A stretch of 64,000 nucleotides of DNA from Mycobacterium marinum (lineage in GTDB: Bacteria > Actinomycetota > Actinomycetes > Mycobacteriales > Mycobacteriaceae). Below, piece after piece: positions 26,444 through 36,037 of the stretch; within the stretch, counting starts at the first letter, position 1, and each line of letters starts with the position of its first letter. A model generated the notes under the pieces. The model made no database searches. It was not told the DNA's origin and worked only from the letters and a program-made list of their open reading frames with translations. The position numbers were made by a program, and so were the translations under genes. Location: the NCBI RefSeq assembly GCF_003391395.1, contig NZ_CP024190.1, positions 4,588,001 to 4,652,000 on the forward strand, written 5' to 3'.

Positions 26444-27307
26444 ATGACGGTTTCCGCCTACCGGCCGCTAGCGCCCATCACCGAGCAGGTGGTTCGGCTC
26501 TACCGCAGGACCACCAAGCCGATCATTCGGCTGGGCCACATGCTGGTCTTCTTCTTCCGGGCACTGGCCGGAGTGCCGATCGCGGTGCGCCAATACCGCG
26601 GCGAGTTTCTGCGGCTGTTGTCCAACATCACCTGGGGCAACGGCTCGATTGTGGTGGGGGGCGGTACCGCCGGGGTGGCGGTGGTGCTCGGCATGACCGT
26701 TGGCGCGCTGCTGGGCATCGAGGGTTACAACTTCCTCGATCTGCTTGGCCTGGGCCCCGCAACCGGCTTGATCTCATCGTTGGTCAACACCCGCGAGCTG
26801 GCTCCCCTGATGGCGTCACTGGCGTTTGCGATGCAAGCCGGCTGCCGGTTCACCGCACAGCTGGGTTCGATGCGCATCGCCGAAGAGATCGACGCGATGG
26901 AATCGATTGCGATCCGCCCGATCCCGTTCTTGGTGACGACTCGCCTGGTTGCCTCGATCGTCGCGATGATCCCGCTTTATGCCGCTTGTCTGGCCATCGG
27001 CTACCTGACCACCCAAGTGGTGGTCGGCATCAGCAGCGGGAGCTCCACCGGCTCCTATTTGCACTACTTCTCGCTGATGCTGGCCGGTCAGGACATCTTC
27101 TATTCGTTGCTCAAGACCGTCATCTTCGTGTGGATCGCCTCCACTATCCAGTGCTACTACGGCTTCTACGCCAGCGGCGGCCCCGAGGGGGTCGGTGTTG
27201 CCGCGGGACACGGCATGCGGGCCAGCATCACCGTCGTGATCATGGTGAACATGCTGATCACCATGGCACTGTGGGGCGTCGACTCCGGGGCACGGTTCGG
27301 CGGCTAG
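26444..27307 (+). CDS. YrbE-type permease, second of the mce operon (YrbEB)
   Basis: A 287-residue partner permease. The EExDAM coupling motif is AEEIDAMESIAIRPIPFL (about 146-163); several membrane helices follow, and the C-terminus ends VNMLITMALWGVDSGARFGG, as typical for YrbEB. It begins one base after the yrbEA stop, implying coupled translation. Confidence 0.93.
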   Translation: MTVSAYRPLAPITEQVVRLYRRTTKPIIRLGHMLVFFFRALAGVPIAVRQYRGEFLRLLSNITWGNGSIVVGGGTAGVAVVLGMTVGALLGIEGYNFLDLLGLGPATGLISSLVNTRELAPLMASLAFAMQAGCRFTAQLGSMRIAEEIDAMESIAIRPIPFLVTTRLVASIVAMIPLYAACLAIGYLTTQVVVGISSGSSTGSYLHYFSLMLAGQDIFYSLLKTVIFVWIASTIQCYYGFYASGGPEGVGVAAGHGMRASITVVIMVNMLITMALWGVDSGARFGG

Positions 27308-27330
27308 GTAGATGGTCAGGTTGATGACAG

Positions 27331-28854
27331 ATGCCCAATTCCATTGAGTCCGACGGGCGTGGCCCGTCGGATCGCCAGCTGATCGGCATCGGACTGGTGG
27401 TTGTGCTGCTGGCGGCGGTGCTGACTATTGCGCTGCTGGTCAAATCGACCGGCCGGCTCAACGACTACGTGCGCGTAACCGCGGACCTGCGCAACGTGGG
27501 CGACGGCCTGCCCAAGAGATCTGACGTCAAGTATCACGGCGTGCTGGTGGGCATGGTGGACGACGTGGCTCCGGCGGCCAACGGGCGTCCCAACTACGTC
27601 CACATCAATCTCAAACCCGATTACGCCGCATCGATTCCGGCGGCGGTAACCGCTCGCGTCGTGCCCAGTAGCGTTTTCGCCGTGTCGTCGGTGCAGCTGA
27701 TCGATGTCCCCGCACCGCGTGGTCACCAACCTGCCATCCGGACCGGGGCGCACATCCCCGAAGACAGCCGGCTACCCACGGTACTTTTTCAAACCACCGT
27801 CAGTAAGCTGCGCGATCTGCTCGCTGCGGCCGGACGCGGTCGTGAGGATAACTCGCTGGGAATCCTCGCTGCGATCGCGGCCGCCACCGACCACCGCCGT
27901 GCGGCCTTACTCAGCGGTGGAGCTCAGCTCAATCGCCTTCTCGATCAAGTCAATTCGATCGTCGCCACCGATTCGGAACCCTCAACGGTCGCCGCGCTCA
28001 TCGACGCGACCCGTGGATTGCAGGCCAGCGCACCCGAACTCGTCGAGGCGTTGCACCAGGCCGTGGAGCCGATGAAGACGTTCGCCGAGACCCGTGCACA
28101 GCTCGCCGCCCTGCTCGCCGGCGCCGACCACACCATCGGGACCGCGCAGCAATCGTTGGGCAACCACATCGATCAGCTGATCCAGATCACCACCGACTTC
28201 ACTCCGGTGCTGGGCGTGCTGGCGCAGGAGTCCGACAATTTTCTGCCCGCGGTCATCAAACTGGACAACCTGGCCACCAAGTTCATGGACGAAGTCTGGA
28301 TGCCCGAGAACAACACCGGAAACATGCGGGTGAACCTGTCGTTCACGCCCAGCCACTCATACACGCGCGCGGACTGCCCGCGCTACGGCGAACTCAAGGG
28401 GCCCAGCTGCTTCACGGCGCCGCTGGTTCCGGTCCGGCCCGATCTACCGGAAGTGCTGCTGCCGCAGAACTATCAACCACCCAAAGATCTGGCACCGCCG
28501 CCGGGGACCGCCGTCGGGCCAGACGGCAACCTGGTGGCCCTCGGCCCGCCGCTGATCAACCCGAGCCCCAATCTGACCGATCCCAATCCACCGTTGCCCA
28601 CATGGTTGACTCCATCGCCGCGGGTGCCGGGGACCGGGGACCCTGACGATGCGCCACCCGCGCCACCAGGGCCCGCTGCGCCGTCGGCATTCGGCGGCAA
28701 CGTCGGTCCCGTCGGCAGCCGCCAGGAGCGCGACGCACTCGCCCTGATCACTGGCCGGCCCGCCACCGTCGCCACCGAATTGCTGCTGGGACCGCTCGCC
28801 CGTGGGACGGTTGTGTCGCTACGTAATTCGGGTGCGGGTGGGGAGCCACGATGA
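27331..28854 (+). CDS. Mce family protein, MceA position
   Basis: A 507-residue Mce protein. A membrane anchor (about 17-38, LIGIGLVVVLLAAVLTIALLV) is followed by an MCE domain (about 40-130; VTADLRNVGDGLPKRSDVKYHG). A long helical region follows, then a C-terminal tail from about 385 that is very rich in proline (PPKDLAPPPGTAVGPDG and PPAPPGPAAPSAFGG). MceA-F are thought to form a hetero-hexameric tube crossing the periplasm. The proline-rich tail is longer than in the founding Mce1A and may extend through the cell wall. Four-base overlap with mceB. Confidence 0.92.
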   Translation: MPNSIESDGRGPSDRQLIGIGLVVVLLAAVLTIALLVKSTGRLNDYVRVTADLRNVGDGLPKRSDVKYHGVLVGMVDDVAPAANGRPNYVHINLKPDYAASIPAAVTARVVPSSVFAVSSVQLIDVPAPRGHQPAIRTGAHIPEDSRLPTVLFQTTVSKLRDLLAAAGRGREDNSLGILAAIAAATDHRRAALLSGGAQLNRLLDQVNSIVATDSEPSTVAALIDATRGLQASAPELVEALHQAVEPMKTFAETRAQLAALLAGADHTIGTAQQSLGNHIDQLIQITTDFTPVLGVLAQESDNFLPAVIKLDNLATKFMDEVWMPENNTGNMRVNLSFTPSHSYTRADCPRYGELKGPSCFTAPLVPVRPDLPEVLLPQNYQPPKDLAPPPGTAVGPDGNLVALGPPLINPSPNLTDPNPPLPTWLTPSPRVPGTGDPDDAPPAPPGPAAPSAFGGNVGPVGSRQERDALALITGRPATVATELLLGPLARGTVVSLRNSGAGGEPR

Positions 28855-29906
28855 AGTTTCGCGGTCCGCTCATCGGGCTTTCCCTATTCATGGTCGTTGC
28901 GGTGGCACTCACCTGGATGGTCTATGTCAGCCTGCGACGTGAAGTCGCCGGAAAGACCGTGGCGTATGCGGCGGTGTTCACCGACGTGTACGGGCTGCGT
29001 GAAGGCGACGACGTCCGCATGGCCGGCGTTCGGGTCGGCCGAGTCGAAAAGATCGACCTTGAAGGGAAACTGGCGAAGGTACGGTTCGTTGTACAAAACG
29101 AGCAACGACTCTTCGGCAACACGGTCGCCTCGGTGACCTACCAGAACATCGTCGGGCAACGTTACCTCGGGCTGTCGTTGGGCAAGAAGGGCAGTCCGGA
29201 TCAGCTCGCGCCGGGCAGTGTCATCCCCGTGCAGCGCACCGAACCATCCTTCGACGTCACGGCGCTGCTCAACGGTTACGAGCCGCTGTTCAGCCTGTTG
29301 AACCCACGTGACGCCGACAACCTCACCAAGGGCATCATCGAGTCGCTGCAGGGCGACACCTCCTCGCTGGCCACATTGGTCAGCCAGACATCCACGCTCA
29401 CCGAGACATTCGCCGGCCGCGACCAGGCGCTTGGCGATGTGATCACCAACCTGAACAAGGTGATCTACAACCTGGCTCAGCAGAACGACAACCTCGACGG
29501 CGTGATCACCGATACCCGGGAGGTGGTGTCCACCCTCGACCAGCGCCGTCCAGAGCTGGTTTCCTCAATCGGCTCCCTGGCCCGGGTACTAGAGCGACTA
29601 TCCGCCTCCGCCAACGACGTATACCCGCAACTGCGTGAGTTCATCGACCGCCAGCCCGGCGCCATCCGCCATATTCTCAGCGTCGAGCCCCAGGTGGCAT
29701 TCTTCGGCGACAACATTCCGCTGCTGTTGAAAGGACTAACCCGCGTAGGCAACCGGGGCGCCTACGGCAACGCATACGTATGCGACATCAACGCCTTCGG
29801 ATTCTTCCCCGGCCTCAACGACGTCATGCCGATCATCGTCAACGCCGCGACCCCGGGGAACCAAGCCCGGCACACGCCGCGATGCCGGAGCATGGCTGAT
29901 GGCTGA
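28851..29906 (+). CDS. Mce family protein, MceB position
   Basis: A 351-residue Mce protein: N-terminal hydrophobic anchor (about 7-27, IGLSLFMVVAVALTWMVYV), MCE domain (AVFTDVYGLREGDDVRMAGV to about 120), then the helical DUF3407-type region. The C-terminal part carries two cysteines (YVCDINAFGF, TPRCRSMADG) seen in MceB proteins. It overlaps both neighbours by four to eight bases, so it sits in a translationally coupled series. Confidence 0.92.
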   Translation: MKFRGPLIGLSLFMVVAVALTWMVYVSLRREVAGKTVAYAAVFTDVYGLREGDDVRMAGVRVGRVEKIDLEGKLAKVRFVVQNEQRLFGNTVASVTYQNIVGQRYLGLSLGKKGSPDQLAPGSVIPVQRTEPSFDVTALLNGYEPLFSLLNPRDADNLTKGIIESLQGDTSSLATLVSQTSTLTETFAGRDQALGDVITNLNKVIYNLAQQNDNLDGVITDTREVVSTLDQRRPELVSSIGSLARVLERLSASANDVYPQLREFIDRQPGAIRHILSVEPQVAFFGDNIPLLLKGLTRVGNRGAYGNAYVCDINAFGFFPGLNDVMPIIVNAATPGNQARHTPRCRSMADG

Positions 29907-30954
29907 TTCATCGCTGCGCCAACGGCTTTCCGCGTTGCAGAGGCGCCCGCTGGAGAGCTACAACAAGACCTGGCTGGGGTTTGCCGCCGTCGCGGTGGTC
30001 GCGGTGGTGATCGCGGCCATGCTGGTGGTGCATCTGGTCGGAGCCGGATATCGGCGCTATACGGCGGAGTTTCTGCAGGCGGCTGCGCTGCGAGCCGGTA
30101 ACCCGATCGCCATCGCGGGCATCCCGGTCGGCACCGTCACCAGCATGAGGCTCGTCGGTGATCACGTCGAGGCGGGTCTGCGGATCCGCGATGACGTGGT
30201 GCTGGGCAAGGACTCCACGGCCACCATCAGAGTCACCACCATTCTCGGATCCCGCTATCTGGCCATCGAGCCCGACGGCGCGGCGTCGCTTCCCGACAAC
30301 ACCTTCGACTTGGCACACACCGCGGTTCCCTACGATCTGCAGGCCGCGTTGAAAGACGCGACAACAACTTTCGAGCAGGTCGACTCGGACCGATTCGCGC
30401 AGTCGCTTACCGTGCTGGGCAGGCAGCTCGACAAGCTACCCCCGGTGGTGCCGCAGGCGGTGGCCAACATCGACTCGCTGTCCTCGATCATCGCCACCCG
30501 CCGCGATCAATTGGGCCAGCTGCTCGAGAGCACCGAGCAGGTCACCAATACCTTGCGTCGGCAGCTTTCCACCATCGGCGGCCTGGTCAACCAGGGACAG
30601 GACCTGATGGGCCAGTTCGTCGCGCGGCGCGCCGTCTTCCACGCGATGATGCGATCCCTCGACAGCTTCGTCGGCACCTTGCGCCAGATCATCGGCGACC
30701 GCCCGGGCGTGGATGCGCTGCTGAAAGACATGCGCGAGTTCACCGGCCTGTTGGCACAACACGACGACCTGTTGAGCAATCTGCTGCAGATCAGCCCGAT
30801 CTTCTTCCGCGAGGCGACCAACATCACCGGCGATGGCAACGCCGTCAACTTCAACGCACCCAATGGCCTGCTGCTGGTGGATTCATGGATGTGTGCCATC
30901 AGCGGCCGCGCCGAGCAGTTCGGGATGATTCCCTATTTCAAGGACTGCAAATGA
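29899..30954 (+). CDS. Mce family protein, MceC position
   Basis: A 351-residue Mce protein. Cytosolic basic start (SLRQRLSALQRRP), membrane anchor about 27-50 (LGFAAVAVVAVVIAAMLVVH), then an MCE domain (YTAEFLQAAALRAGNPIAIAG). A helical region follows, ending with VDSWMCAISGRAEQFGMIPYFKDCK and its two cysteines. The start overlaps the mceB stop by eight bases; the stop overlaps the mceD start (ATGA). Confidence 0.92.
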   Translation: MADSSLRQRLSALQRRPLESYNKTWLGFAAVAVVAVVIAAMLVVHLVGAGYRRYTAEFLQAAALRAGNPIAIAGIPVGTVTSMRLVGDHVEAGLRIRDDVVLGKDSTATIRVTTILGSRYLAIEPDGAASLPDNTFDLAHTAVPYDLQAALKDATTTFEQVDSDRFAQSLTVLGRQLDKLPPVVPQAVANIDSLSSIIATRRDQLGQLLESTEQVTNTLRRQLSTIGGLVNQGQDLMGQFVARRAVFHAMMRSLDSFVGTLRQIIGDRPGVDALLKDMREFTGLLAQHDDLLSNLLQISPIFFREATNITGDGNAVNFNAPNGLLLVDSWMCAISGRAEQFGMIPYFKDCK

Positions 30955-32066
30955 CAACCAGCAAGGTCAAGATCCTCGCCGTCGTCGCCGCCGTGCTGGC
31001 GGTGGTCGCGCTGGCCGGTGCCGGGTGGTGGCGGATGGGTGCGGATGATGACCCGATGACCGTGACAGCCCAGTTCGACAGCGCCTCGGGGCTGTATGAG
31101 GGCAACGTGGTGGCTGTCTTGGGTATGCCGGTCGGCCAGGTCACCAAGATCAGGCCCAAAGGCGGCTACGTCGAAGTCGAATTCACCATCGATCGCAAGG
31201 TCAAGATTCCCGCCGACGCCCAAGCCGTCACGGTGTCGACCTCCATCCTCACCGACCGGCAGATCGAGCTCACGCCGCCCTATCGGGGTGGCCCGGTGCT
31301 GCAAAGCCACGACACCATCGGCTTGACCCGCACCAAGACTCCCGTCGAATTCAGTCGGGTGCTCAGCGTTCTCGACAAGGTGACCAAGTCGCTGCAAGGC
31401 GATGGTCACGGCGGTGGTCCCGTCGCCGATGTGCTGAGCGGGGGCACCGAGATCGTCGACGGGAACGGCGCCAAGATCAAGGGAGCCCTTGACGCCCTGT
31501 CGCGGGCGCTCCGGCTCAGCAGCGACGGCGGCGCCCAGACCCGCGAACAGATCACGACGATCATCAGAAACGTCAGCTCCTTGTTCGACGCCGCAGCAGC
31601 CAACGACGCAAAGCTCCGGGAGTTTGCCTCGACGATCCATCAGGTCAGCCAGATTCTGGCCGACGAGGATATCGGCGGCGGCAACACCGGCAAGCGGCTC
31701 GATCAACTGGTGCAGCGTGCCGGTGACCTGCTCGACGCCAACCGCGAGGCGATCCGACAGACAGTTCTCAACGGCAACACCACATTGCAGACGGTCAGCG
31801 ACCAGCAGCGGGATCTCGCGGAAATACTTGATCTCGCGCCGCTGGTGGCCGACAACGGGTACAACGCCATCGACCGGGCCAACGGTGCCGTTCGAGCTCA
31901 CTTCCTCACCGACAGAATGATATTCGACAGCCAGCTGACCAAAGAGGTCTGCAACATGATGGGCTTGAGGCAGCTGGGATGCAGCACCGGGACCCTGCAG
32001 GATTTCGGGCCCGACTTCGGCCTGACCTTCGTGCTGGACGGCATGGCCGCCATGGGGCAGAAGTGA
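30951..32066 (+). CDS. Mce family protein, MceD position
   Basis: A 371-residue Mce protein beginning MTTSKVKILAVVAAVLAVVA, with a membrane anchor at about 6-26, an MCE domain (VTAQFDSASGLYEGNVVAVLG) and a helical C-terminal region. The ATG at 30951 overlaps the mceC stop in an ATGA; the longer frame from 30885 is inside mceC and is not used. Two cysteines near the C-terminus (KEVCNMM, GCSTGTL) follow the usual pattern. Confidence 0.92.
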   Translation: MTTSKVKILAVVAAVLAVVALAGAGWWRMGADDDPMTVTAQFDSASGLYEGNVVAVLGMPVGQVTKIRPKGGYVEVEFTIDRKVKIPADAQAVTVSTSILTDRQIELTPPYRGGPVLQSHDTIGLTRTKTPVEFSRVLSVLDKVTKSLQGDGHGGGPVADVLSGGTEIVDGNGAKIKGALDALSRALRLSSDGGAQTREQITTIIRNVSSLFDAAAANDAKLREFASTIHQVSQILADEDIGGGNTGKRLDQLVQRAGDLLDANREAIRQTVLNGNTTLQTVSDQQRDLAEILDLAPLVADNGYNAIDRANGAVRAHFLTDRMIFDSQLTKEVCNMMGLRQLGCSTGTLQDFGPDFGLTFVLDGMAAMGQK

Positions 32067-33271
32067 TGAGCGGGTTCGGGAAAGCCGCCGCCGCGATCGC
32101 GATGACCACGCTGCTCAGCTCCGGATGTGCCGCTAACGGCCTTGATAGCCTTCCTCTTCCGGCTCCGACACTGGGCTCCGGGGGTTACACGCTGACCGCA
32201 GTGTTCGCCGACGCGCTCAACCTGCCGATGAACGCGAAGGTCAAGCTCGCCGGCGCCGACGTCGGACAGGTCGAGTCAATGGTCGCGCGCAACTACACGG
32301 CGGTGACGAGGCTGCGCATTACCGATGACGTTCGGCTGCCTCGGGGCAGCACGGCGGAGTTGCGGACCGCCACCCCGCTCGGTGACGTGTTCGTGGCGTT
32401 GCGCCCACCCGCGGGAGCCGGTACCGAGGCGGCGATGTTGAAGGACGGCGACACCATCGGGTTGGATTCCACGACGGCGGCCGCAACCGTGGAATCGGTG
32501 CTGAGCTCTGCGGCAATCCTGGTCAACGGCGGAGCAATACGCAATTTCACCAACATGATCAACGGCTTCGGCAACGCCACGGGCGACCAGGGCCAGGCAT
32601 TCGGAAATCTCATTCGCAAGTCCAACCGGCTGCTGGCCACGCTGGACTCGCGGTCTGAGCAGATCTCGACGGGCTTGAGCGAATTAGCCAGCCTGGCGGA
32701 ACAACTCGATGCCAAGAACCAGGCCGTCACCGAGTTGATGGCCGCCGCCGAGCCTGCCGCCGACGCCCTGGCCGCCAACACTAGGGAGCTGTCCAACCTG
32801 GTCGTCCAGGTCGGCGACACCACCCGCCTGCTGGCCAGGTTCCCAGCATTGGGCGGAACCGACACCAGCGGCCGCAGCATGATCCGAGACCTCAACACGA
32901 TTGCCGGGGCCGCCAACGACATCGCGGTCAGCCCCGACACCAGCTGGCTGGCCTTGAACCGGATGATCCCGCCGATGGTTAAATCCACTGCTGGGGGCGC
33001 ACTTTCGGTGCGCGCCAGCGTGGACCGGTTGGTGCTCGGATCGATACCCGACATCGGCTTCCCCGGCGACGTCGGATTGCACGGACCGCACCGCTACAAC
33101 TGGAACCAGTTCATCGGCTCGTTGAAGTACACCCTGTGGCGGCTGCAGGAACGAGTGGTCGGGCGCGGACCGGGTTCGCCGCAGCTGCCGGTGATGCCCG
33201 ACCCGGAGGTTCCGGGCGAAATCCAGATCGCTCCTCCCCTGTCCCCCCAACCGCCGGGACCCCCACCGTGA
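32066..33271 (+). CDS. Mce family lipoprotein, MceE position (LprN-like)
   Basis: A 401-residue Mce protein with a signal peptide ending MTTLLSSGCAAN, where Cys21 is the likely lipidated residue; the E-position Mce proteins are usually lipoproteins. The -3 residue of the lipobox is serine rather than the common leucine, so lipidation is probable but not certain. An MCE domain (about 40-130) and helical region follow, with a C-terminal proline-rich tail (PPLSPQPPGPPP). The ATG at 32066 overlaps the mceD stop (TGATG). Confidence 0.9.
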   Translation: MSGFGKAAAAIAMTTLLSSGCAANGLDSLPLPAPTLGSGGYTLTAVFADALNLPMNAKVKLAGADVGQVESMVARNYTAVTRLRITDDVRLPRGSTAELRTATPLGDVFVALRPPAGAGTEAAMLKDGDTIGLDSTTAAATVESVLSSAAILVNGGAIRNFTNMINGFGNATGDQGQAFGNLIRKSNRLLATLDSRSEQISTGLSELASLAEQLDAKNQAVTELMAAAEPAADALAANTRELSNLVVQVGDTTRLLARFPALGGTDTSGRSMIRDLNTIAGAANDIAVSPDTSWLALNRMIPPMVKSTAGGALSVRASVDRLVLGSIPDIGFPGDVGLHGPHRYNWNQFIGSLKYTLWRLQERVVGRGPGSPQLPVMPDPEVPGEIQIAPPLSPQPPGPPP

Positions 33272-34518
33272 TCACGCCGATCGCCAATGCCGTTGTCCGC
33301 GTGGTGCGGGCGGGACATCGTCAGCAGACGTGGCTGTCAGTGGCGGGGCTGGTTCTCACCCTCGTCGTCTCGGCCGCATACTTGGTGGTCGGCGCGTTGC
33401 GGCTGACGCCGTTCGCCTCGAGCTACCGGGTTACCGTCTCGCTACCGGAATCCGGTGGCCTACTGCCCAATCAGGACGTCGCACTGCGTGGTGTGCGGAT
33501 CGGACGAATCGAGTCGCTGCACCTCACCGAATCGGGTGTCGATGCCATCGCCAGCATCACGTCGCAGGTAAAGATTCCGGCGTCCAGCGCAGTTCATGTG
33601 TCGGCGCTGTCTCCGGCTGGTGAGCAGTTCCTCGATTTCGAACCCGAATCCGACACCGGGCCCTATCTAAGCGAGGGCGCAGGGATCGGAGTTGATCAGG
33701 CGAGGGTCCCGGTCAGCCTCGCGCAGTTGCTCGGTGATGCCAACGGATTGCTCGCGCAGATCGACCCGCACCAGGTCGAGCTGATCAAGAAGGAACTGAG
33801 CCTGAGCCAGGCGGGGCCGAAAAAGCTTGCCGCCATTGTTGATGGCGGCACGTTCCTGCTGTCGACGCTCGATTCGGTGTTGCCCGAAACCACCAGCATC
33901 ATCAGGACCAGCCGGGTGGTGCTGAACCTGATAGCCGACAAGAATGCCGGGCTGGCCGCGACCGCCGTGGCACTGGATCGGACCCTGGCCGGCGTGGCCA
34001 GAATGCAAGGCGGGTATCGGAGCCTCACCGAGCGGACACCGCACACCCTGGCGGCCATCGACCACTTGTTCGCCGACAACTCCGACACGATGGTGCAGTT
34101 ACTGGGCAGCATGGCTACCGCCGCGCAGCTGCTCTACCTGCGGGTACCGGCGCTCAACGCGCTGTTCCCCGACTATCGAGGATCGGTGCTGGACGCTCTG
34201 GCAAGCGCGTTCCACGACCACGGCGTCTGGGCGACGGCCGAACTCTATCCGCGCTACACCTGCGACTACGGCACCCCGTCGTATCTGCCTTCGGCGGCCG
34301 GCTATCCCGAACCGTTCATGTACACCTACTGCCGCGACGACGACCCCGCGGTCTCGATTCGAGGAGCCAAGAACGCGCCGCGTCCGGGCGGTGACGATAC
34401 TGCCGGACCACCGCCTGGGGCAGATCTGGGCCGGCGAACCGATCCAACGCCGCGGGGCCGCTTCACCATTCCCACCCCCTACGGGGGGCCGGTGCTGCCG
34501 ATCGAACCGCCTCACTGA
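33268..34518 (+). CDS. Mce family protein, MceF position
   Basis: A 416-residue Mce protein. The GTG start at 33268 overlaps the mceE stop as GTGA; the frame open to 33136 lies within mceE. A membrane anchor (about 22-42, SVAGLVLTLVVSAAYLVVG) precedes the MCE domain (YRVTVSLPESGGLLPNQDVALRG), then the helical region and two cysteines (YTCDYGTP, YTYCRDDD). The tail is proline-rich. Last canonical mce gene. Confidence 0.92.
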   Translation: MITPIANAVVRVVRAGHRQQTWLSVAGLVLTLVVSAAYLVVGALRLTPFASSYRVTVSLPESGGLLPNQDVALRGVRIGRIESLHLTESGVDAIASITSQVKIPASSAVHVSALSPAGEQFLDFEPESDTGPYLSEGAGIGVDQARVPVSLAQLLGDANGLLAQIDPHQVELIKKELSLSQAGPKKLAAIVDGGTFLLSTLDSVLPETTSIIRTSRVVLNLIADKNAGLAATAVALDRTLAGVARMQGGYRSLTERTPHTLAAIDHLFADNSDTMVQLLGSMATAAQLLYLRVPALNALFPDYRGSVLDALASAFHDHGVWATAELYPRYTCDYGTPSYLPSAAGYPEPFMYTYCRDDDPAVSIRGAKNAPRPGGDDTAGPPPGADLGRRTDPTPRGRFTIPTPYGGPVLPIEPPH

Positions 34519-34551
34519 GAACGACACCACGTCCAAAGCAAGGAGATGATT

Positions 34552-35238
34552 GTGGTCGCTACCACGGAGAAAGACGACGAAACCCAGTCCGAGGAACCCG
34601 CTGCCTCGTCGGAGGACGACCAAGACACCGAAGACACCTCACAGACCCCAGACATCGAAGTCGACTCGGTTGAGCACGCCGAGGCCGAGTCCGCGGACGA
34701 CGACGAGGACAACACGCTGCTGGCGGGCAAGCGCGAAAAGGCGGCGCGCCCAAGCAGTTCCTGGGTGCAGTATCTACGGCGCGGCGCAATGCCGCTGTTG
34801 CTCGCTGGTGCGCTGGCGCTTTCGGCATTCCTGGGCTGGCAGCAATGGCAGCAGCACCAGGTGAAGCTGGCGGGCCAGCAGGCTCAACAGGCCGCCATCG
34901 CCTACGCCCAAGTGCTGACCAGCATTGATTCCAACAACGTCGACCAGAACTTCCGTCAGGTGCTCGACGGGGCGACCGGCGAATTCAAGGACATGTATAC
35001 GCAGTCCAGCGTTCAGCTGCGCCAGTTGCTGATCGACAACAAGGCCAGTGCCCATGGCGTCGTGGTGGATTCCGCAGTTGCCTCCGAAACCGTGAACAAG
35101 GTCGTCGTGCTGGTCTTTGTCGACCAAACCGTGACCAACATGGCGGTACCGGACCCGCGCATCGATCGCAGCCGGATCAAGATGACCATGGAAAAGGTCG
35201 ACGGACGCTGGCTGGCCAGCAAAGTCCAGCTGCTCTAA
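34552..35238 (+). CDS. Mce-associated membrane protein (Mas)
   Basis: A 228-residue bitopic protein typical of the genes after mceF. The N-terminal 65 residues are strongly acidic (TTEKDDETQSEEPAASSEDD and on) and cytosolic, then a membrane helix (about 88-104, LLLAGALALSAFLGW). A periplasmic domain with an NTF2-like profile follows (KLAGQQAQQAAIAYAQVL to the end). The GTG at 34552 sits six bases after AGGAG; the ATG at 34546 touches that element and is unlikely to be used. Mas proteins are thought to stabilise Mce complexes. Confidence 0.85.
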   Translation: MVATTEKDDETQSEEPAASSEDDQDTEDTSQTPDIEVDSVEHAEAESADDDEDNTLLAGKREKAARPSSSWVQYLRRGAMPLLLAGALALSAFLGWQQWQQHQVKLAGQQAQQAAIAYAQVLTSIDSNNVDQNFRQVLDGATGEFKDMYTQSSVQLRQLLIDNKASAHGVVVDSAVASETVNKVVVLVFVDQTVTNMAVPDPRIDRSRIKMTMEKVDGRWLASKVQLL

Positions 35239-35256
35239 ACCGTTCGGAGCCAACCC

Positions 35257-36036
35257 ATGCCGATCACACGATTGCTCACGACACTGACGCTGGTCATAGC
35301 GGCAGCAACCTCGGGGTTCGTCAGCCCGCCAACGGCGCGGGCATCAGCTTCGTCGTTCTGCGGGGAGCTCGGTGGGGACTGGGACGGCCAGTACTGCCAT
35401 ACCTCGGTGGTCTCCGAACACAAAGCGGTCCGCGATATCAAAGTGGCGGTGCCCGCTGACCTCATCGACGATGCGACGGCAGGTCCGGTGGTCCGCGACT
35501 ATCTGCGCACCCTGGTCACCAACTGGAAATCTGTGGGCGCACAGATGGTCGCGGACAGCTTCGGCGAGGAGAACTACCAGGTGTTCCGGCACGGCAGCAT
35601 GCTCAGCGCCGTGTTCCACGAGGATTACCACGCCGACGGCCCCAAGCCCAACAACGCCTATCGCACGTTCACCTTCGACACGGGGGGCGGGAGGCGAGTG
35701 CAGCTGGCGGACCTGACGACCTCGAATCCGCTTACCGCAATTCCCCCGCTGGGCCAGCCCTACATCCAGGCAGCACTCGATGCGGCCGCGCCACCGCACG
35801 ACCCGGGAACCTACCCATTCGTCGCCGACCGTTGGACACCCGACAAGGTCTATTCCGGCGGCTACCGGGCTTGGGCACTAACCCCAGACGAATTGGTTCT
35901 CTACCTGCCCGACTACCCGGTGGGTCACGACGAGCCGATCGACTTCACGCCCGGGGCCGCGCAATGGTCCATGGACGGAGGAGCCGTCGTAGCGCACATC
36001 CCGCTCTCGGCACTGGGTCCCGTACTGCGCGGCTGA
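35257..36036 (+). CDS. Secreted Mpt64/RsiV-like protein
   Basis: A 259-residue exported protein. The signal peptide (about 1-31, LLTTLTLVIAAATSG, cleavage near ARASA) is followed by SFCGELGGDWDGQYCHTS, a disulfide-type pair that parallels the CEELKG...GQAC start of Mpt64. Further similarity to the Mpt64/DUF3298 group is seen in NAYRTFTFDTGGGRRVQLADL and LTPDELVLYLPDYPVG. The group includes M. tuberculosis secreted antigens MPT64 and Rv3036c, of unclear biochemical role. It lies 18 bases after the mas gene, so it belongs to the mce transcript and may act with it at the cell surface. Confidence 0.78.
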   Translation: MPITRLLTTLTLVIAAATSGFVSPPTARASASSFCGELGGDWDGQYCHTSVVSEHKAVRDIKVAVPADLIDDATAGPVVRDYLRTLVTNWKSVGAQMVADSFGEENYQVFRHGSMLSAVFHEDYHADGPKPNNAYRTFTFDTGGGRRVQLADLTTSNPLTAIPPLGQPYIQAALDAAAPPHDPGTYPFVADRWTPDKVYSGGYRAWALTPDELVLYLPDYPVGHDEPIDFTPGAAQWSMDGGAVVAHIPLSALGPVLRG

Positions 36037-36037
36037 G

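Noticed and set aside
34546..34548. ATG as the start of the mce-associated gene
   Set aside because: It touches the AGGAG element directly, leaving no spacing; the GTG at 34552 has proper spacing.
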